This document shows, piece after piece, positions 8,781-17,666 of a stretch of DNA of 64,000 nt. Position 1 is the first letter of the stretch; every line of letters starts with the position of its first letter. The stretch is from NCBI RefSeq assembly GCF_002358085.1, contig NZ_NTJD01000004.1:186001-250000 (forward strand), given 5' to 3'. Position numbers and translations under genes: made by a program. This DNA is from Pseudothioclava arenosa. Its GTDB lineage: Bacteria; Pseudomonadota; Alphaproteobacteria; Rhodobacterales; Rhodobacteraceae. The notes below the pieces were generated by a model, which made no database searches, had not been told where the DNA came from, and worked only from the letters and a program-made list of their open reading frames with translations.

Positions 8781-9776
8781 TCAGCTCCGGAACAGGCCGC
8801 GGGTGGAAAACAGCGCCGAGGCTTCATCCTCGGGCAGGTCGTGATAGGCGGCGACGCGGGCGACCTTGGCCGCGGTACCAAAGACAAAGCCGGTGCGCGC
8901 GTGCAGACCGTCGGGCACGGCGCCGAGGATCGGGTCCGCGCCATCGGTTGCGGCGCCGCCCGCCTGCGTGATCAGCATCGCGATCGGCGCGCATTCATAG
9001 AGCAGCCGCAGACGCCCGCGCTCGTAGCCCTTGCGCTTGTCGGCGGGGTAAAGAAACACGCCGCCGCGGGTCAGGATGCGATGCGTCTCCGCCACCAGCG
9101 AGGCGATCCAGCGCATGTTGAAATTGCGCCCGCGCGGCCCGTCGGCTCCCGCCACCAGATCGTCGATGAAGGCGCGCACCGGCGCCGGCCAATGGCGATA
9201 ATTCGACGCGTTGATCGCGAATTCCGAGGTTTCGAGGGGCAGGGGGCGCACGTCGTGAATCCGCACGAACTCGCGCCGCACCGGGTCCAGAACCCATTGC
9301 TGCACGCCCTGTCCAAAGCTCGCGACCAACATCACCTGCGGGCCATACAGGATGTAACCCGCCGCGATCTGCTCGTGGCCCGGACGCAGGAAGTTCGCCT
9401 CGGGCGTCGCCGCCACCGGGAAGATCGAAAAGATCGTGCCGATCGAGATATTCACGTCGATATTCGACGAGCCATCGAGCGGGTCGATCGCCAGCGCCAG
9501 CGTGCCGGTGCCCATCGCGACGATGTCGTCCTGCTCCTCGGAGGCATAGAACGCCACCGCCGAGCCACGCAGCGCCGCCATGAACGCCTCGTCGGCAATC
9601 ACATCGAGCGCCTTCTGCCCGTCGCCGCCCGCATTCGTCCCGGCACTCGCCGCCAGATCGGCTTCGATCGAGCCGCGGGCGATCCGCAGGGCAAGCTCGG
9701 CGCCGGTCGCTGCCAGCCGGGTCATCACATCGGCCAGATCAGGCGCCAGCCCGAGACCGTCAAGATCAAGTGACAT
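8781..9776 (-). CDS. cbbF: Fructose-1,6-bisphosphatase, class I
   Basis: This 331-residue phosphatase converts fructose-1,6-bisphosphate, and in autotrophs often sedoheptulose-1,7-bisphosphate, to the monophosphate. The metal-site motif [12 protein letters not shown] and the substrate loop RWIASLVAE are present, with [19 protein letters not shown] near the C-terminus. I use the ATG at 9776 because it follows a very strong AGGAGGAGG ribosome site; a longer frame start at 9818 lies in promoter-like sequence. It is the first gene of the cbb operon, with cbbR reading away on the other strand. Confidence 0.95.
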   Translation of the reverse strand: MSLDLDGLGLAPDLADVMTRLAATGAELALRIARGSIEADLAASAGTNAGGDGQKALDVIADEAFMAALRGSAVAFYASEEQDDIVAMGTGTLALAIDPLDGSSNIDVNISIGTIFSIFPVAATPEANFLRPGHEQIAAGYILYGPQVMLVASFGQGVQQWVLDPVRREFVRIHDVRPLPLETSEFAINASNYRHWPAPVRAFIDDLVAGADGPRGRNFNMRWIASLVAETHRILTRGGVFLYPADKRKGYERGRLRLLYECAPIAMLITQAGGAATDGADPILGAVPDGLHARTGFVFGTAAKVARVAAYHDLPEDEASALFSTRGLFRS

Positions 9777-9878
9777 CGCTCCTCCTCCTAAAAAACGATG
9801 TGAATTTGAACCGAGCATTGCCGGAGATGGAATTTTATGAAATTTAATAATTCAGAATATCCATTCAGGTTTCTCGAA
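9777..9878. promoter_or_regulatory. Divergent cbbF/cbbR control region with a LysR-type box
   Basis: This 102-base segment is markedly AT-rich compared with the genes on either side. It contains TTATGAAATTTAA at 9835-9847, a TTA-N7-TAA pair that satisfies the T-N11-A rule of LysR-type sites. The placement between cbbR and the operon it controls is the classical CbbR operator position. The protein-DNA contact is inferred. Confidence 0.55.
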
Positions 9879-10823
9879 ATGCCCCGGATCGACGCCCTGA
9901 CACTCAAGCAATTGCGCGCCCTCGATGCGGTGGCGCGCGGCGGCACGATGGCCGCGGCGGGCGAATTGCTGGGCCTCTCGACGCCTGCAATTCATGCGCA
10001 AATCAAGGGGATGGAGGATTTGCTGCAGGTGAAGCTCCTGCGCCGGGCCGAGGATGGCGCGGGGTCCGAGCTGACCGAGGCGGGGCAGGCGCTGCGCGAG
10101 ACCGCGCACAAGATCGAGGACGCTTTGTCGCAGGCTGGCGCCAATCTCGCGGCGCTTTCGCGGGGGCAGGCGGGCCGGGTGACGCTTGGCGTGGTCTCGA
10201 CGGCGAAATATTTCGCGCCGCGCCTGGTCAAGCGGCTGCAGGAACGCCACCCCGACATTGAGATCACCCTGCGTGTGGGCAACCGCGAGGCGACGATCGA
10301 GGGGCTTGAGCGCGGCGCCTTTGATCTGGCGATCATGGGCCGCCCGCCGCGCCGCCCCGAGGTCGAGGCCGCACCGCTTGGCGCGCATCCCCACGGGCTT
10401 GTCGCCGCGCCCGATCACCCGTTGGCGGGCACCGATATCACGAAGGAGGCGCTCTTTGCCGAAACCTTCCTGTCGCGTGAAGAGGGCTCGGGCACGCGCA
10501 TTCTGATGAGCCGCTGGCTCGATCGGATCGGCGACGGGGCGACCTATGACACGTTGGAGATGGACTCGAACGAGACGATCAAACAGGCGGTGATGGCGGG
10601 GCTCGGCATCGCCTTTCTCAGCTTGCACACGGTAATGGACGAGCTGGCCACCGGACGCCTTGTCGAGCTGTCCGCGCCCGGGTTGCCGATCGAGCGGCAC
10701 TGGTTCCTCGTGCGTCCGCTGAACGGTTATCGGCGTGCGCTCGCCGAACGTCTCTGGGCCGAGATCATCGCGCTAGGTGGCAGCTATCTTCCGGGGGCGA
10801 TTGACGCGGGTAGGGCGGGCTGA
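9879..10823 (+). CDS. cbbR: LysR-type transcriptional regulator CbbR
   Basis: The protein is 314 residues from the ATG at 9879: an N-terminal winged helix-turn-helix (LTLKQLRALDAVARGGTMAAAGELLGLSTPAIHAQ as a spaced pattern) and a LysR substrate domain. It divides the control region with cbbF and most likely activates the cbb operon in response to phosphorylated sugars or RuBP. An in-frame ATG at 9837 exists and has a fair ribosome site, but its 14 extra codons are AT-rich and unlike the rest of the gene, so I judge them to be promoter sequence. The product is certain at family level, and the CbbR role rests on context. Confidence 0.9.
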   Translation: MPRIDALTLKQLRALDAVARGGTMAAAGELLGLSTPAIHAQIKGMEDLLQVKLLRRAEDGAGSELTEAGQALRETAHKIEDALSQAGANLAALSRGQAGRVTLGVVSTAKYFAPRLVKRLQERHPDIEITLRVGNREATIEGLERGAFDLAIMGRPPRRPEVEAAPLGAHPHGLVAAPDHPLAGTDITKEALFAETFLSREEGSGTRILMSRWLDRIGDGATYDTLEMDSNETIKQAVMAGLGIAFLSLHTVMDELATGRLVELSAPGLPIERHWFLVRPLNGYRRALAERLWAEIIALGGSYLPGAIDAGRAG

Positions 10824-10849
10824 CATCCTGCGCGGCAAAGGAGCGACCC

Positions 10850-11257
10850 ATGGCCACGATCAAACCGCCTTCCGACCCCGAAAAAGACCAGAAAGTCAAA
10901 GCCGTATTCGATGATATTCGTGCGACCCGCGGGACCGATTTCATCAACAACGTCTGGCGTTACCTGGCCTTTGACCCGGATCTTCTGGCGGCAACCTGGG
11001 CCGAGGTAAAAGCGGTCATGGCGACGCCTTCAGCGCTTGAGCCGAAGGTGAAGGAAATGATCTATGCCGCTGTTTCCATTTCGAATTCCTGCGACTACTG
11101 CACGCATTCCCACCTCGCCGCCGCGCGCTCCAAGGGCATGACCGAGGCAGAATTCGCCGATTTCCTGCGCGTGGTCAGCTCCGCCGGAAAAACCAACCAT
11201 CTGCTCAACGGGCTGCGCATCCCCGTCGATGCCGCCTTCCTGAACGAAGAGGAGTAA
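10850..11257 (+). CDS. Carboxymuconolactone decarboxylase/AhpD-like protein
   Basis: This small protein of 135 residues carries the AhpD-type redox motif SCDYCTHSH (CxxC followed by His). It belongs to the carboxymuconolactone decarboxylase superfamily, whose members with this motif act as peroxidase partners or thiol-dependent reductases. It lies 26 bases downstream of cbbR and 3 bases before a quinone oxidoreductase gene, all on the plus strand, so the three may be co-transcribed. A link to oxidative or electrophile stress is plausible. The exact substrate is unknown. Confidence 0.8.
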   Translation: MATIKPPSDPEKDQKVKAVFDDIRATRGTDFINNVWRYLAFDPDLLAATWAEVKAVMATPSALEPKVKEMIYAAVSISNSCDYCTHSHLAAARSKGMTEAEFADFLRVVSSAGKTNHLLNGLRIPVDAAFLNEEE

Positions 11258-11260
11258 GCC

Positions 11261-12232
11261 ATGGGCTACGCGATCGCCATTTCAGCGCCGGGCGGCACCG
11301 AGAATTTCCGCCGCATCGAGATCGATCCGCCGCAACCCGGCGCTGGCGAGGTCACTGTAAAACATTCCGCTATCGGATTGAATTTCATTGATGTTTATTT
11401 TCGGACAGGACTTTACCCTTGGCCGGTTGAGCGTGATCTGGTTACCGGATGCGAGGCCGCGGGCGTGATCGAGGCCGTGGGCGAGGGCGTTGATCTGCAG
11501 GTTGGCCAACGCGTGGCCTATACGCTGCCCAACGGTGCCTATGCGACCCATCGTGCGATCAAGGCCGCGCAGGTCGTGCCGATCCCGGATGAGATTTCCG
11601 ACGAAACTGCCGCAGCAGCGATGCTCAAGGGCCTGACCGCGCATTATCTTCTGCATCACTCTTATCCCGTAACCAACGAAGAAACCGTACTTTTTCACGC
11701 AGCAGCCGGTGGCGTTGGTCTGATCGCCGGCCAGTGGCTTGCGGCGAAGGGCGTGCGGGCCATCGGCACGGCCGGAGGCCCCGAGAAATGCGCATTGGCG
11801 GCGGCGCATGGCTATGCCGAGGTCATCGACTATCGCAGCACGGATTTCGCGGAGGCGGTGATGGATATGACCAAGGGGGCTGGCGTCGCCGCCGTCTATG
11901 ACTCGGTTGGACAAGATACGGTGTCGAAATCACTGAAAGTCTTGCGCAAATTCGGAACGCTCGTGTGCTTTGGGCAAAGCTCCGGGCCGGTCACGGATTT
12001 CAAGATCAACGATCTCTCGGTCGGCTCGCTGCGGCTGACGCGTCCGACGCTGTTTCATCACATCGCCGAACCTGGCTGGCTGCAAGCAGCCTCAGCGGAT
12101 CTGTTTGGTATGATCGCATCGGGCAAGGTCAAGATTGAGATCGCACAGCGCTTCAAGCTGGAAGACGTGGCCCAGGCCCATGCGGCGCTGGAGGGGCGCA
12201 AGACGACCGGAAGCACGATATTGCTGCCGTAA
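11261..12232 (+). CDS. qor: NADPH:quinone oxidoreductase (zinc-free MDR family)
   Basis: This 323-residue medium-chain reductase resembles Qor. It shows GLNFIDVYFRTGLYP, the nucleotide-binding stretch HAAAGGVGLIAGQWL, and YDSVG, and it lacks the zinc-ligand cysteines of alcohol dehydrogenases. It would reduce quinones or enones with NADPH in the cytoplasm. It begins directly after the AhpD-like gene. Several codon choices (for example around 11380-11400) are more AT-rich than in neighbouring genes, but the frame is intact and the length is normal. Confidence 0.85.
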   Translation: MGYAIAISAPGGTENFRRIEIDPPQPGAGEVTVKHSAIGLNFIDVYFRTGLYPWPVERDLVTGCEAAGVIEAVGEGVDLQVGQRVAYTLPNGAYATHRAIKAAQVVPIPDEISDETAAAAMLKGLTAHYLLHHSYPVTNEETVLFHAAAGGVGLIAGQWLAAKGVRAIGTAGGPEKCALAAAHGYAEVIDYRSTDFAEAVMDMTKGAGVAAVYDSVGQDTVSKSLKVLRKFGTLVCFGQSSGPVTDFKINDLSVGSLRLTRPTLFHHIAEPGWLQAASADLFGMIASGKVKIEIAQRFKLEDVAQAHAALEGRKTTGSTILLP

Positions 12233-12746
12233 CAGCCGCTGGATTGGCGTTTATATGACATAACATAGATTATACGACATACGTTGACCTTGTGGCCGAA
12301 CCGCTTTCACGCACCCTGTAACGGGCTTGCGGAACCTGTTCCTCCGCCCATGCGGAAACGCCCAGACGACACATTACAAACTCGTCGGGTTTCGAGCATG
12401 TGGTCTGCGGCGCCCGGCACGGGCGACATCTCTCAGCCGGCCCCGAAGTCGGAGCGCCCGCGCGAGCGACACCGCCAGATCCACGCGTCGCATCCCTGCC
12501 CCGCGATCTTCGCGGCGCCGTCGGTCGAGACGACTAAGCCGGCAAACCTGAAACCCCGAAGAAATCGCGTATCCGGTGCTCCGCGGCGCTGAGGGCGATG
12601 TCGAATGCGCGTGCCGCACCGCCGATAGCGTTCTCTTCTGGCGCGCGCCGGTCGTTTTTTGTGCTGCAAACGCCGGTTGGACCATAGTAGCGGTCCTGTC
12701 CGGGAATACTCTGAAACCCAAACTCCTAGAACGACTGGAATCACAC
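12233..12746. other. Intergenic region, 514 bases, AT-rich start, no gene seen
   Basis: No supported coding sequence lies here. The part from about 12250 to 12290 is AT-rich (TATATGACATAACATAG and following) and could hold an operator or promoter for the following dehydrogenase gene. The remainder is GC-rich without a terminator, RNA motif or repeat that I recognise. The open frames in it have no ribosome sites and no family resemblance. Confidence 0.5.
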
Positions 12747-15308
12747 ATGTCTTCGTTTCCTGAACGCGCAAATGTCGTCATCGTCGGTCTTGGCGGCATC
12801 GTCGGCGCCTCGGTCGCGCACCACCTGATCGAGCGCGGCTGGGACAATATCGTCGGCATCGACAAGTCCGCCATTCCCACCGATATCGGTTCGACCGGCC
12901 ACGCCTCGGACTTCTGCTATTGCACGAGCCACGACCTGCTGAGCACCTGGACCACCATGTACTCGGTCGATTTCTATGAGAAAATGGGCCATTACTCGCG
13001 GATCGGCGGGCTCGAAGTCGCGCGCGTCGGCGATGACATGCGGATGCAGGAACTCAAGCGCCGCTGCGACTCGGGCCGCGCCTTCGGCACCCGCGTGAAG
13101 ATGATCAGCCCGGCCGAGGCCAAGGAAAAATTCCCGCTGCTGGAAGAAGATCAGATCCAGGGCGCGATGTGGGATCCGGATGCGGGGCTCGTGATCCCGC
13201 GCTCGCAGACGGTTGCGGGCAAGCTCGTGGATGCGGGCGAAAAGGCCGGCAAGCTGAAGGCTTTCGCCAACACCCCCGCGCTGTCGCTGATCGTCGAGGA
13301 TGGCCGCATCAAGGGCGTAAAAACGACCCGCGGCACGATCATGGCCGATTATGTCGTCGTCTGCGCCGGTCTCTGGGGGCGCCTGATCGCCGAGATGGCG
13401 GGCGAAGACCTGCCGGTGATGCCGGTCGACCACCCGCTAACCTTCTTCGGGCCCTATGACGAGTTCGCCGGCACCGGCCTCGAAATCGGCCGCCCGCTGC
13501 TGCGCGATCAGGGCAACTCGGCCTATATGCGCGACACTGGCGACCCGGCCACGACCGAAGGCGGCCAGATGGAATGGGGTTACTATTACGAGAAAGACGT
13601 GCGGATGGTTCACCCGCGCGACATCCTCGAAAAGGAACAATCCCGCCTCTCGCCCTCGATGCGCGATCTCGTGCTGGACGATGTGATCGAGCCGCTGGAA
13701 CGCGCGATGGAGCTGACGCCGATCCTGGCCGAGCTTGGCTTCAACGAAAGCCACTCGTTCAACGGGCTGCTGCAGACCACCACCGACGGCGGCCCCTCGA
13801 TGGGCGAAAGCCGCAAGCTGCGCGGGCTGTGGTATGCCGTCGCGATCTGGGTCAAGGACGGCCCCGGCATGGGCAAGCTGATCGCCGACTGGATGACCGA
13901 CGGGCGCACCCATATCGACCATCACGCCATCGACTATTCGCGCTTCAACGACTTCCAGCTGAAAGAAGATTTCATCTGGGGCCGCTGCGAGGAAACCGCC
14001 GCCAAGATCTACAACCCGCCGGTGCACCCGCGCGAGCCTTTCGGCAACGGTCGCGGCATCCGTCGCTCGCCCTTCTATGAGCGCGAGGTTGAGCTGGGCG
14101 GCTATTTCATGGAACTCGGCGGCTGGGAGCGCGCGCATGGCTACGCCGCCAACGAGCACCTGCTGGAGAAATATGCCGATCAGGTTCCGGTTCGCGAAAA
14201 CGAGTGGGACAACCGCCACTTCTGGCGCGTATCGAACGCCGAGCAACTGGAGATGAGCGCGGATTGCGCGATCATCAACCTGTCGCACTTCCATATGACC
14301 GACATCGCGGGCCCCGATCACGTGGCGCTGATGGAATATCTTTGCGCGGCAAAAGTCGGCGGCGACAACAACATCGGCAAGGGGATCTACACCCACATGC
14401 TCGATGACGAAGGCAACGTGCGCGCCGACTTCACCGTGTTCCGCATGGAAGACCGCTGCCGCCTGGTGAATGGTGCCGATGCCGGCCCGCGTGACCTGAT
14501 CTACATGCAGCGCATGGCGCAGGACATGGGGCTTGACGTCACCATCACTGACGTGACCGAAGACTTCACCACCATCGGCATCTGGGGCCCGAACGCCCGC
14601 GAGAACCTGAAAAAGGTGGTCGCGGACCCGGAGATGCTGGAAAAAGAGAACTTCCCCTTCGCGGCGATCAAGACCATCGAAATCGCGGGCAAGAAGGTCT
14701 CGGCCTTCCGCATCTCTTACGTCGGCGAACAAGGCTGGGAGCTGCACATGCGCTACGAGGACGGCCTTGCCGTCTGGGACGCGCTGCGCGGCGTTGGCGT
14801 GATGGCCATGGGTGTCGAGACCTATGCGAACTCGCGCCGTCTGGAGAAATCGCTTCGCCTGCAAAACGCCGACCTGCATACGCAGTACAACCTTCTGGAA
14901 GCCGATCTTGCGCGCCCGAAGGTCAAGGAGGCCGATTTCCGCGGCAAGGCGAAGCACCTCGAATACCGCGCGCGCGAGCACCAGCCCGCGATGCTCTGCA
15001 CGCTGGTGATGACCGACAATATCGACAGCAAGGGCGTCGCGCGCTACCCGGTGAACACCATGCCGGTGATGGACCCGGAAACCGGCGAAGTTCTGATCGA
15101 CGAACTGGGCCGGCGCTCCTACACCACCTCGCAGGCCTTCGGTCCGACGATCGGCAAAAATATCATGCTGGCCTATCTGCCCTGGGATTACTGCCAGGTC
15201 GGCCGCAAGCTGAACGTCACCTATTTCGACGAGACCTACCCGGTCGAAGTCGCGGGTGTCGGCTACGCGCCGCTCTACGATCCGGAAAACCTCAAGCCGC
15301 GCAGCTAA
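12747..15308 (+). CDS. FAD-dependent oxidoreductase fused to GcvT domain (dimethylglycine/sarcosine dehydrogenase-like)
   Basis: The protein is 853 residues. An N-terminal DAO-type FAD domain opens with VVIVGLGGIVGAS near residue 10 and is followed by GSTGHASDFCY, where His52 is a candidate covalent FAD site. The C-terminal half (from about residue 430) is a folate-binding GcvT fold with GCV_T and GCV_T_C parts. Such fusions oxidise N-methylated glycines and pass the methyl group to tetrahydrofolate. The start at 12747 is the natural one; a frame extension upstream has no protein-like character. It stands alone, with a terminator just downstream. The actual substrate cannot be read from sequence. 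Confidence 0.82.
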   Translation: MSSFPERANVVIVGLGGIVGASVAHHLIERGWDNIVGIDKSAIPTDIGSTGHASDFCYCTSHDLLSTWTTMYSVDFYEKMGHYSRIGGLEVARVGDDMRMQELKRRCDSGRAFGTRVKMISPAEAKEKFPLLEEDQIQGAMWDPDAGLVIPRSQTVAGKLVDAGEKAGKLKAFANTPALSLIVEDGRIKGVKTTRGTIMADYVVVCAGLWGRLIAEMAGEDLPVMPVDHPLTFFGPYDEFAGTGLEIGRPLLRDQGNSAYMRDTGDPATTEGGQMEWGYYYEKDVRMVHPRDILEKEQSRLSPSMRDLVLDDVIEPLERAMELTPILAELGFNESHSFNGLLQTTTDGGPSMGESRKLRGLWYAVAIWVKDGPGMGKLIADWMTDGRTHIDHHAIDYSRFNDFQLKEDFIWGRCEETAAKIYNPPVHPREPFGNGRGIRRSPFYEREVELGGYFMELGGWERAHGYAANEHLLEKYADQVPVRENEWDNRHFWRVSNAEQLEMSADCAIINLSHFHMTDIAGPDHVALMEYLCAAKVGGDNNIGKGIYTHMLDDEGNVRADFTVFRMEDRCRLVNGADAGPRDLIYMQRMAQDMGLDVTITDVTEDFTTIGIWGPNARENLKKVVADPEMLEKENFPFAAIKTIEIAGKKVSAFRISYVGEQGWELHMRYEDGLAVWDALRGVGVMAMGVETYANSRRLEKSLRLQNADLHTQYNLLEADLARPKVKEADFRGKAKHLEYRAREHQPAMLCTLVMTDNIDSKGVARYPVNTMPVMDPETGEVLIDELGRRSYTTSQAFGPTIGKNIMLAYLPWDYCQVGRKLNVTYFDETYPVEVAGVGYAPLYDPENLKPRS

Positions 15309-15337
15309 GCTGGCTTCGGGATATATGGGCTAAATCA

Positions 15338-15361
15338 ACTCCGGCGGGCTTCCGCCGGAGT
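15338..15361 (+). terminator. Rho-independent terminator after the GcvT-type dehydrogenase
   Basis: A perfect 10-bp stem (ACTCCGGCGG with CCGCCGGAGT) encloses a 4-base loop and runs straight into TTTTT. It lies 29 bases after the stop codon at 15308. Confidence 0.9.
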
Positions 15362-15423
15362 TTTTCATTGCGCGCGGTGCGCACCTTTTAAGAAACGCAT
15401 GGTTGCTCCGATCCCGGGCGTCC

Positions 15424-17517
15424 TCAGAGCAGCCAAGTCTCACCATCCGCGAAGATCAGCTCGTCAATATTGTAGAGATCGATATACCGCCCATCGCCCG
15501 CGGTCAGGGAAATGCCCGACCGACCGGATTCATCTGTCACAGCGGCCATGGTAAGATCCGAGGCATTCAGTTCGAGCAGGATCACCCTGTCATACTCGTC
15601 TGCGCTATCCACATAGCTCCCATAAACAGACAGACGCGATGTCGAGCCCGGAGCCGGGGCGTTCAGCGCCAGCGACAGGGTGTCGTCGCCTGCTCCAAGC
15701 GAAATGACGCCTTCGGTGCCTCCTGGGTAGAATTGAGTCAGATCGTCTCCCGGCCCCTCAAACGGCGGAATATAGAGCGAGGTGATCGTCGAGGTATCAA
15801 CATGGATCACATCATCACCATCTTCACCAAAGATTTTCAGGCTCACCTTGGTCGCCAGTTCGACCGACGGGTCGCTTTCCAGAACGAAACTCAGACGGTC
15901 GTCGCCGCTCCCGAGATAAATGCTCGCGTCCGACCTCAATTCACCCGACAACGCGCCGTTATAGGTGAGATGAAGGTCCACCACGTCATGGCCCGAGTCG
16001 GTATCGATCTCGGGACTGAACCATGCACGGGTCATGGCATCAGCCCGGATCACCACCTGATCGCTCTGCGCGCCGGTGTCGATGGAACTGCCGTAGAAAA
16101 GCATCTCGTCAGCGCCCAGCATCTGCAGGATCACGACATCCTCGCCCCAGCCGGTGTCGATCTCATTCAGGGCGAAAAACTGTTGGAGCGGATTAGTCAG
16201 CTCGAAAACCAGCGTATCGGCACCCAGCCCCAGTCGACTTTCGGCTGTTTCGTCAGTATTGAGCGTATAGCCCCCAATCCCCCCGGCGCTGATATAGCGC
16301 GTGTCATCCCCGAGCGTGTATTCCAGCATCGGCGCGACCTGTGCCGGGTCGGTGTAGAGGATGCCAAATAACGTTTTGGTCCCGTAATCGAGAATATCCG
16401 CGGGATCGAAACTGATCGAGGATAGGTCGATCTCGCCATCTGGCCCCAGGACAGAGGCGCGCACCGAGCTCGTCGCGGTTCCGTGCATGGTCACATCAAC
16501 GGTCACAGTGCCTGCGGAAACCGCCCCATGGCTGTCGACGGCACGCAATTCCACCTTGGCCCAACTTTCTTCGTCAGAGGCAAACCCGACAGGCAGCCCC
16601 TCAGGAGAAATGACCAACGAACTGCCTTCGGTCGAAATGCCGAAGGGGAACCTGTAATTACCGTAAGTCTGCGTGATCGAAACGACCTCGTAATCGAGCG
16701 TCGAACCGTCATCGTCACTGTCGATATCAGACCCGAGCGCGGACAGATCGAACCGCCATTCCCCGGTATCGTCGGCCACGAAGGATGCAGTGCCGCGAAT
16801 TGTCGGTGCGTCATTCACGCCGGTGACGACCAGATCGAACGTCACCTCGCGGGTCTCCGTGGCCGTGTAGCCAAAGAAATCCTCGGTCGAGGTGGTGGTC
16901 ACATAAAGCGTCACCGTCTCGATCCAGACCTCACCCTCGGCCAAAGACGCGCCCGCCTCGTTATATTTGAAGGTGAAGTCATAGACTATCTGCTTCGACT
17001 GTGGGCCCGATTTGTAATCGCCGTTGGTAAAGCTGTCAGTGTTGTAGTCAACAGTGATCCGGCCGTATTCGGTCGTTCCGGTCGAGGTCCCAATCGGCGA
17101 ACCCACCTTTACTGCAACTCTATTATCGTCGAGATCGCGGACCATGAACGAAAAGGTTCCACTCTCATCCTCGGTCACCGCGAAGGTTTCGGGCACCCCG
17201 GTGATTTCCATCGGCAGGTCTTCGCCCAGAACGATGGTCGCGTCGTTGAATTGCAGGATTTCGATGCCGCTCAGAAGGTCGACCCCGGTGCCGCCCGAAG
17301 TATCGGTCAGCTTCCAGTCTATGCCCTTCTCGATCGAGCGCGACCAGTCGTAATCCCAGACCGAGCCATCGAGGACCAGCGTATCCGTTCCCGACGATCC
17401 CCTGACGATGTCATCCCCCGCCGTCGAGATCAGCGTATCGTCGCCGCGCGTGCCGCGGAGCGTGGTGCCTCCGGTATCGCTTCCGGTGTCATTCCCACCC
17501 TTCGTCGGTTTCGGCAT
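15424..17517 (-). CDS. RTX-like secreted calcium-binding protein
   Basis: The product is 697 residues, acidic, and has no N-terminal signal peptide. It shows nonapeptide-like calcium repeats at both ends (RGTRGDDTLIS, GDDIVRGSSGTDTL near the N-terminus; LGSGDDRLSF, FGEDGDDVIHV and LGAGDDTLSL nearer the C-terminus) around a central VCBS/cadherin-like region with VTGVNDAPTI. It ends in IDELIFADGETWLL. These traits point to export by a type I secretion system, though no transporter gene is near. I start at 17517 (MPKPTK), which has AAAGGA 8 bases upstream. Base composition is lower in GC than the neighbours, which hints at transfer or relaxed codon use. Confidence 0.7.
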   Translation of the reverse strand: MPKPTKGGNDTGSDTGGTTLRGTRGDDTLISTAGDDIVRGSSGTDTLVLDGSVWDYDWSRSIEKGIDWKLTDTSGGTGVDLLSGIEILQFNDATIVLGEDLPMEITGVPETFAVTEDESGTFSFMVRDLDDNRVAVKVGSPIGTSTGTTEYGRITVDYNTDSFTNGDYKSGPQSKQIVYDFTFKYNEAGASLAEGEVWIETVTLYVTTTSTEDFFGYTATETREVTFDLVVTGVNDAPTIRGTASFVADDTGEWRFDLSALGSDIDSDDDGSTLDYEVVSITQTYGNYRFPFGISTEGSSLVISPEGLPVGFASDEESWAKVELRAVDSHGAVSAGTVTVDVTMHGTATSSVRASVLGPDGEIDLSSISFDPADILDYGTKTLFGILYTDPAQVAPMLEYTLGDDTRYISAGGIGGYTLNTDETAESRLGLGADTLVFELTNPLQQFFALNEIDTGWGEDVVILQMLGADEMLFYGSSIDTGAQSDQVVIRADAMTRAWFSPEIDTDSGHDVVDLHLTYNGALSGELRSDASIYLGSGDDRLSFVLESDPSVELATKVSLKIFGEDGDDVIHVDTSTITSLYIPPFEGPGDDLTQFYPGGTEGVISLGAGDDTLSLALNAPAPGSTSRLSVYGSYVDSADEYDRVILLELNASDLTMAAVTDESGRSGISLTAGDGRYIDLYNIDELIFADGETWLL

Positions 17518-17561
17518 GGCAAAATCCTTTACGCTCAATACACTTTGGACAATTACGTATG

Positions 17562-17599
17562 GAAACCTTAGGCGATGCAGCCGCCTATCTCAAGGTTTC
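17562..17599. repeat. Inverted repeat upstream of the RTX-like gene
   Basis: GAAACCTT at 17562-17569 is repeated inverted as AAGGTTTC at 17592-17599, and an inner pair TAGGCG/CGCCTA (17569-17574 and 17582-17587) lies within it. The structure ends 45 bases before the RTX-like start codon. It could be an operator or an RNA stem in the 5' leader, or the terminator-like end of the converging operon. No T-tract follows. Confidence 0.5.
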
Positions 17600-17666
17600 A
17601 GCCCGACTTCCGAGCGCTAAAAGCTTCCGCCCAAATCGACGGCCTTCGGGTCCGGCGCAGTCGGTG

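Noticed and set aside
7782-9773. A 663-residue open frame on the plus strand opposite prk and fbp
   Set aside because: It is antisense to two certain genes, has the Arg- and His-rich character of a GC-driven shadow frame, and has no ribosome site.
9837-9878. Longer cbbR start at ATG 9837
   Set aside because: AT-rich codons and a LysR box indicate control DNA rather than coding; kept only as an alternative.
12576-12746. Upstream extension of the FAD/GcvT gene
   Set aside because: The first 57 residues (MLRGAEGDVE onward) do not look like protein, and the usual family start is at 12747.
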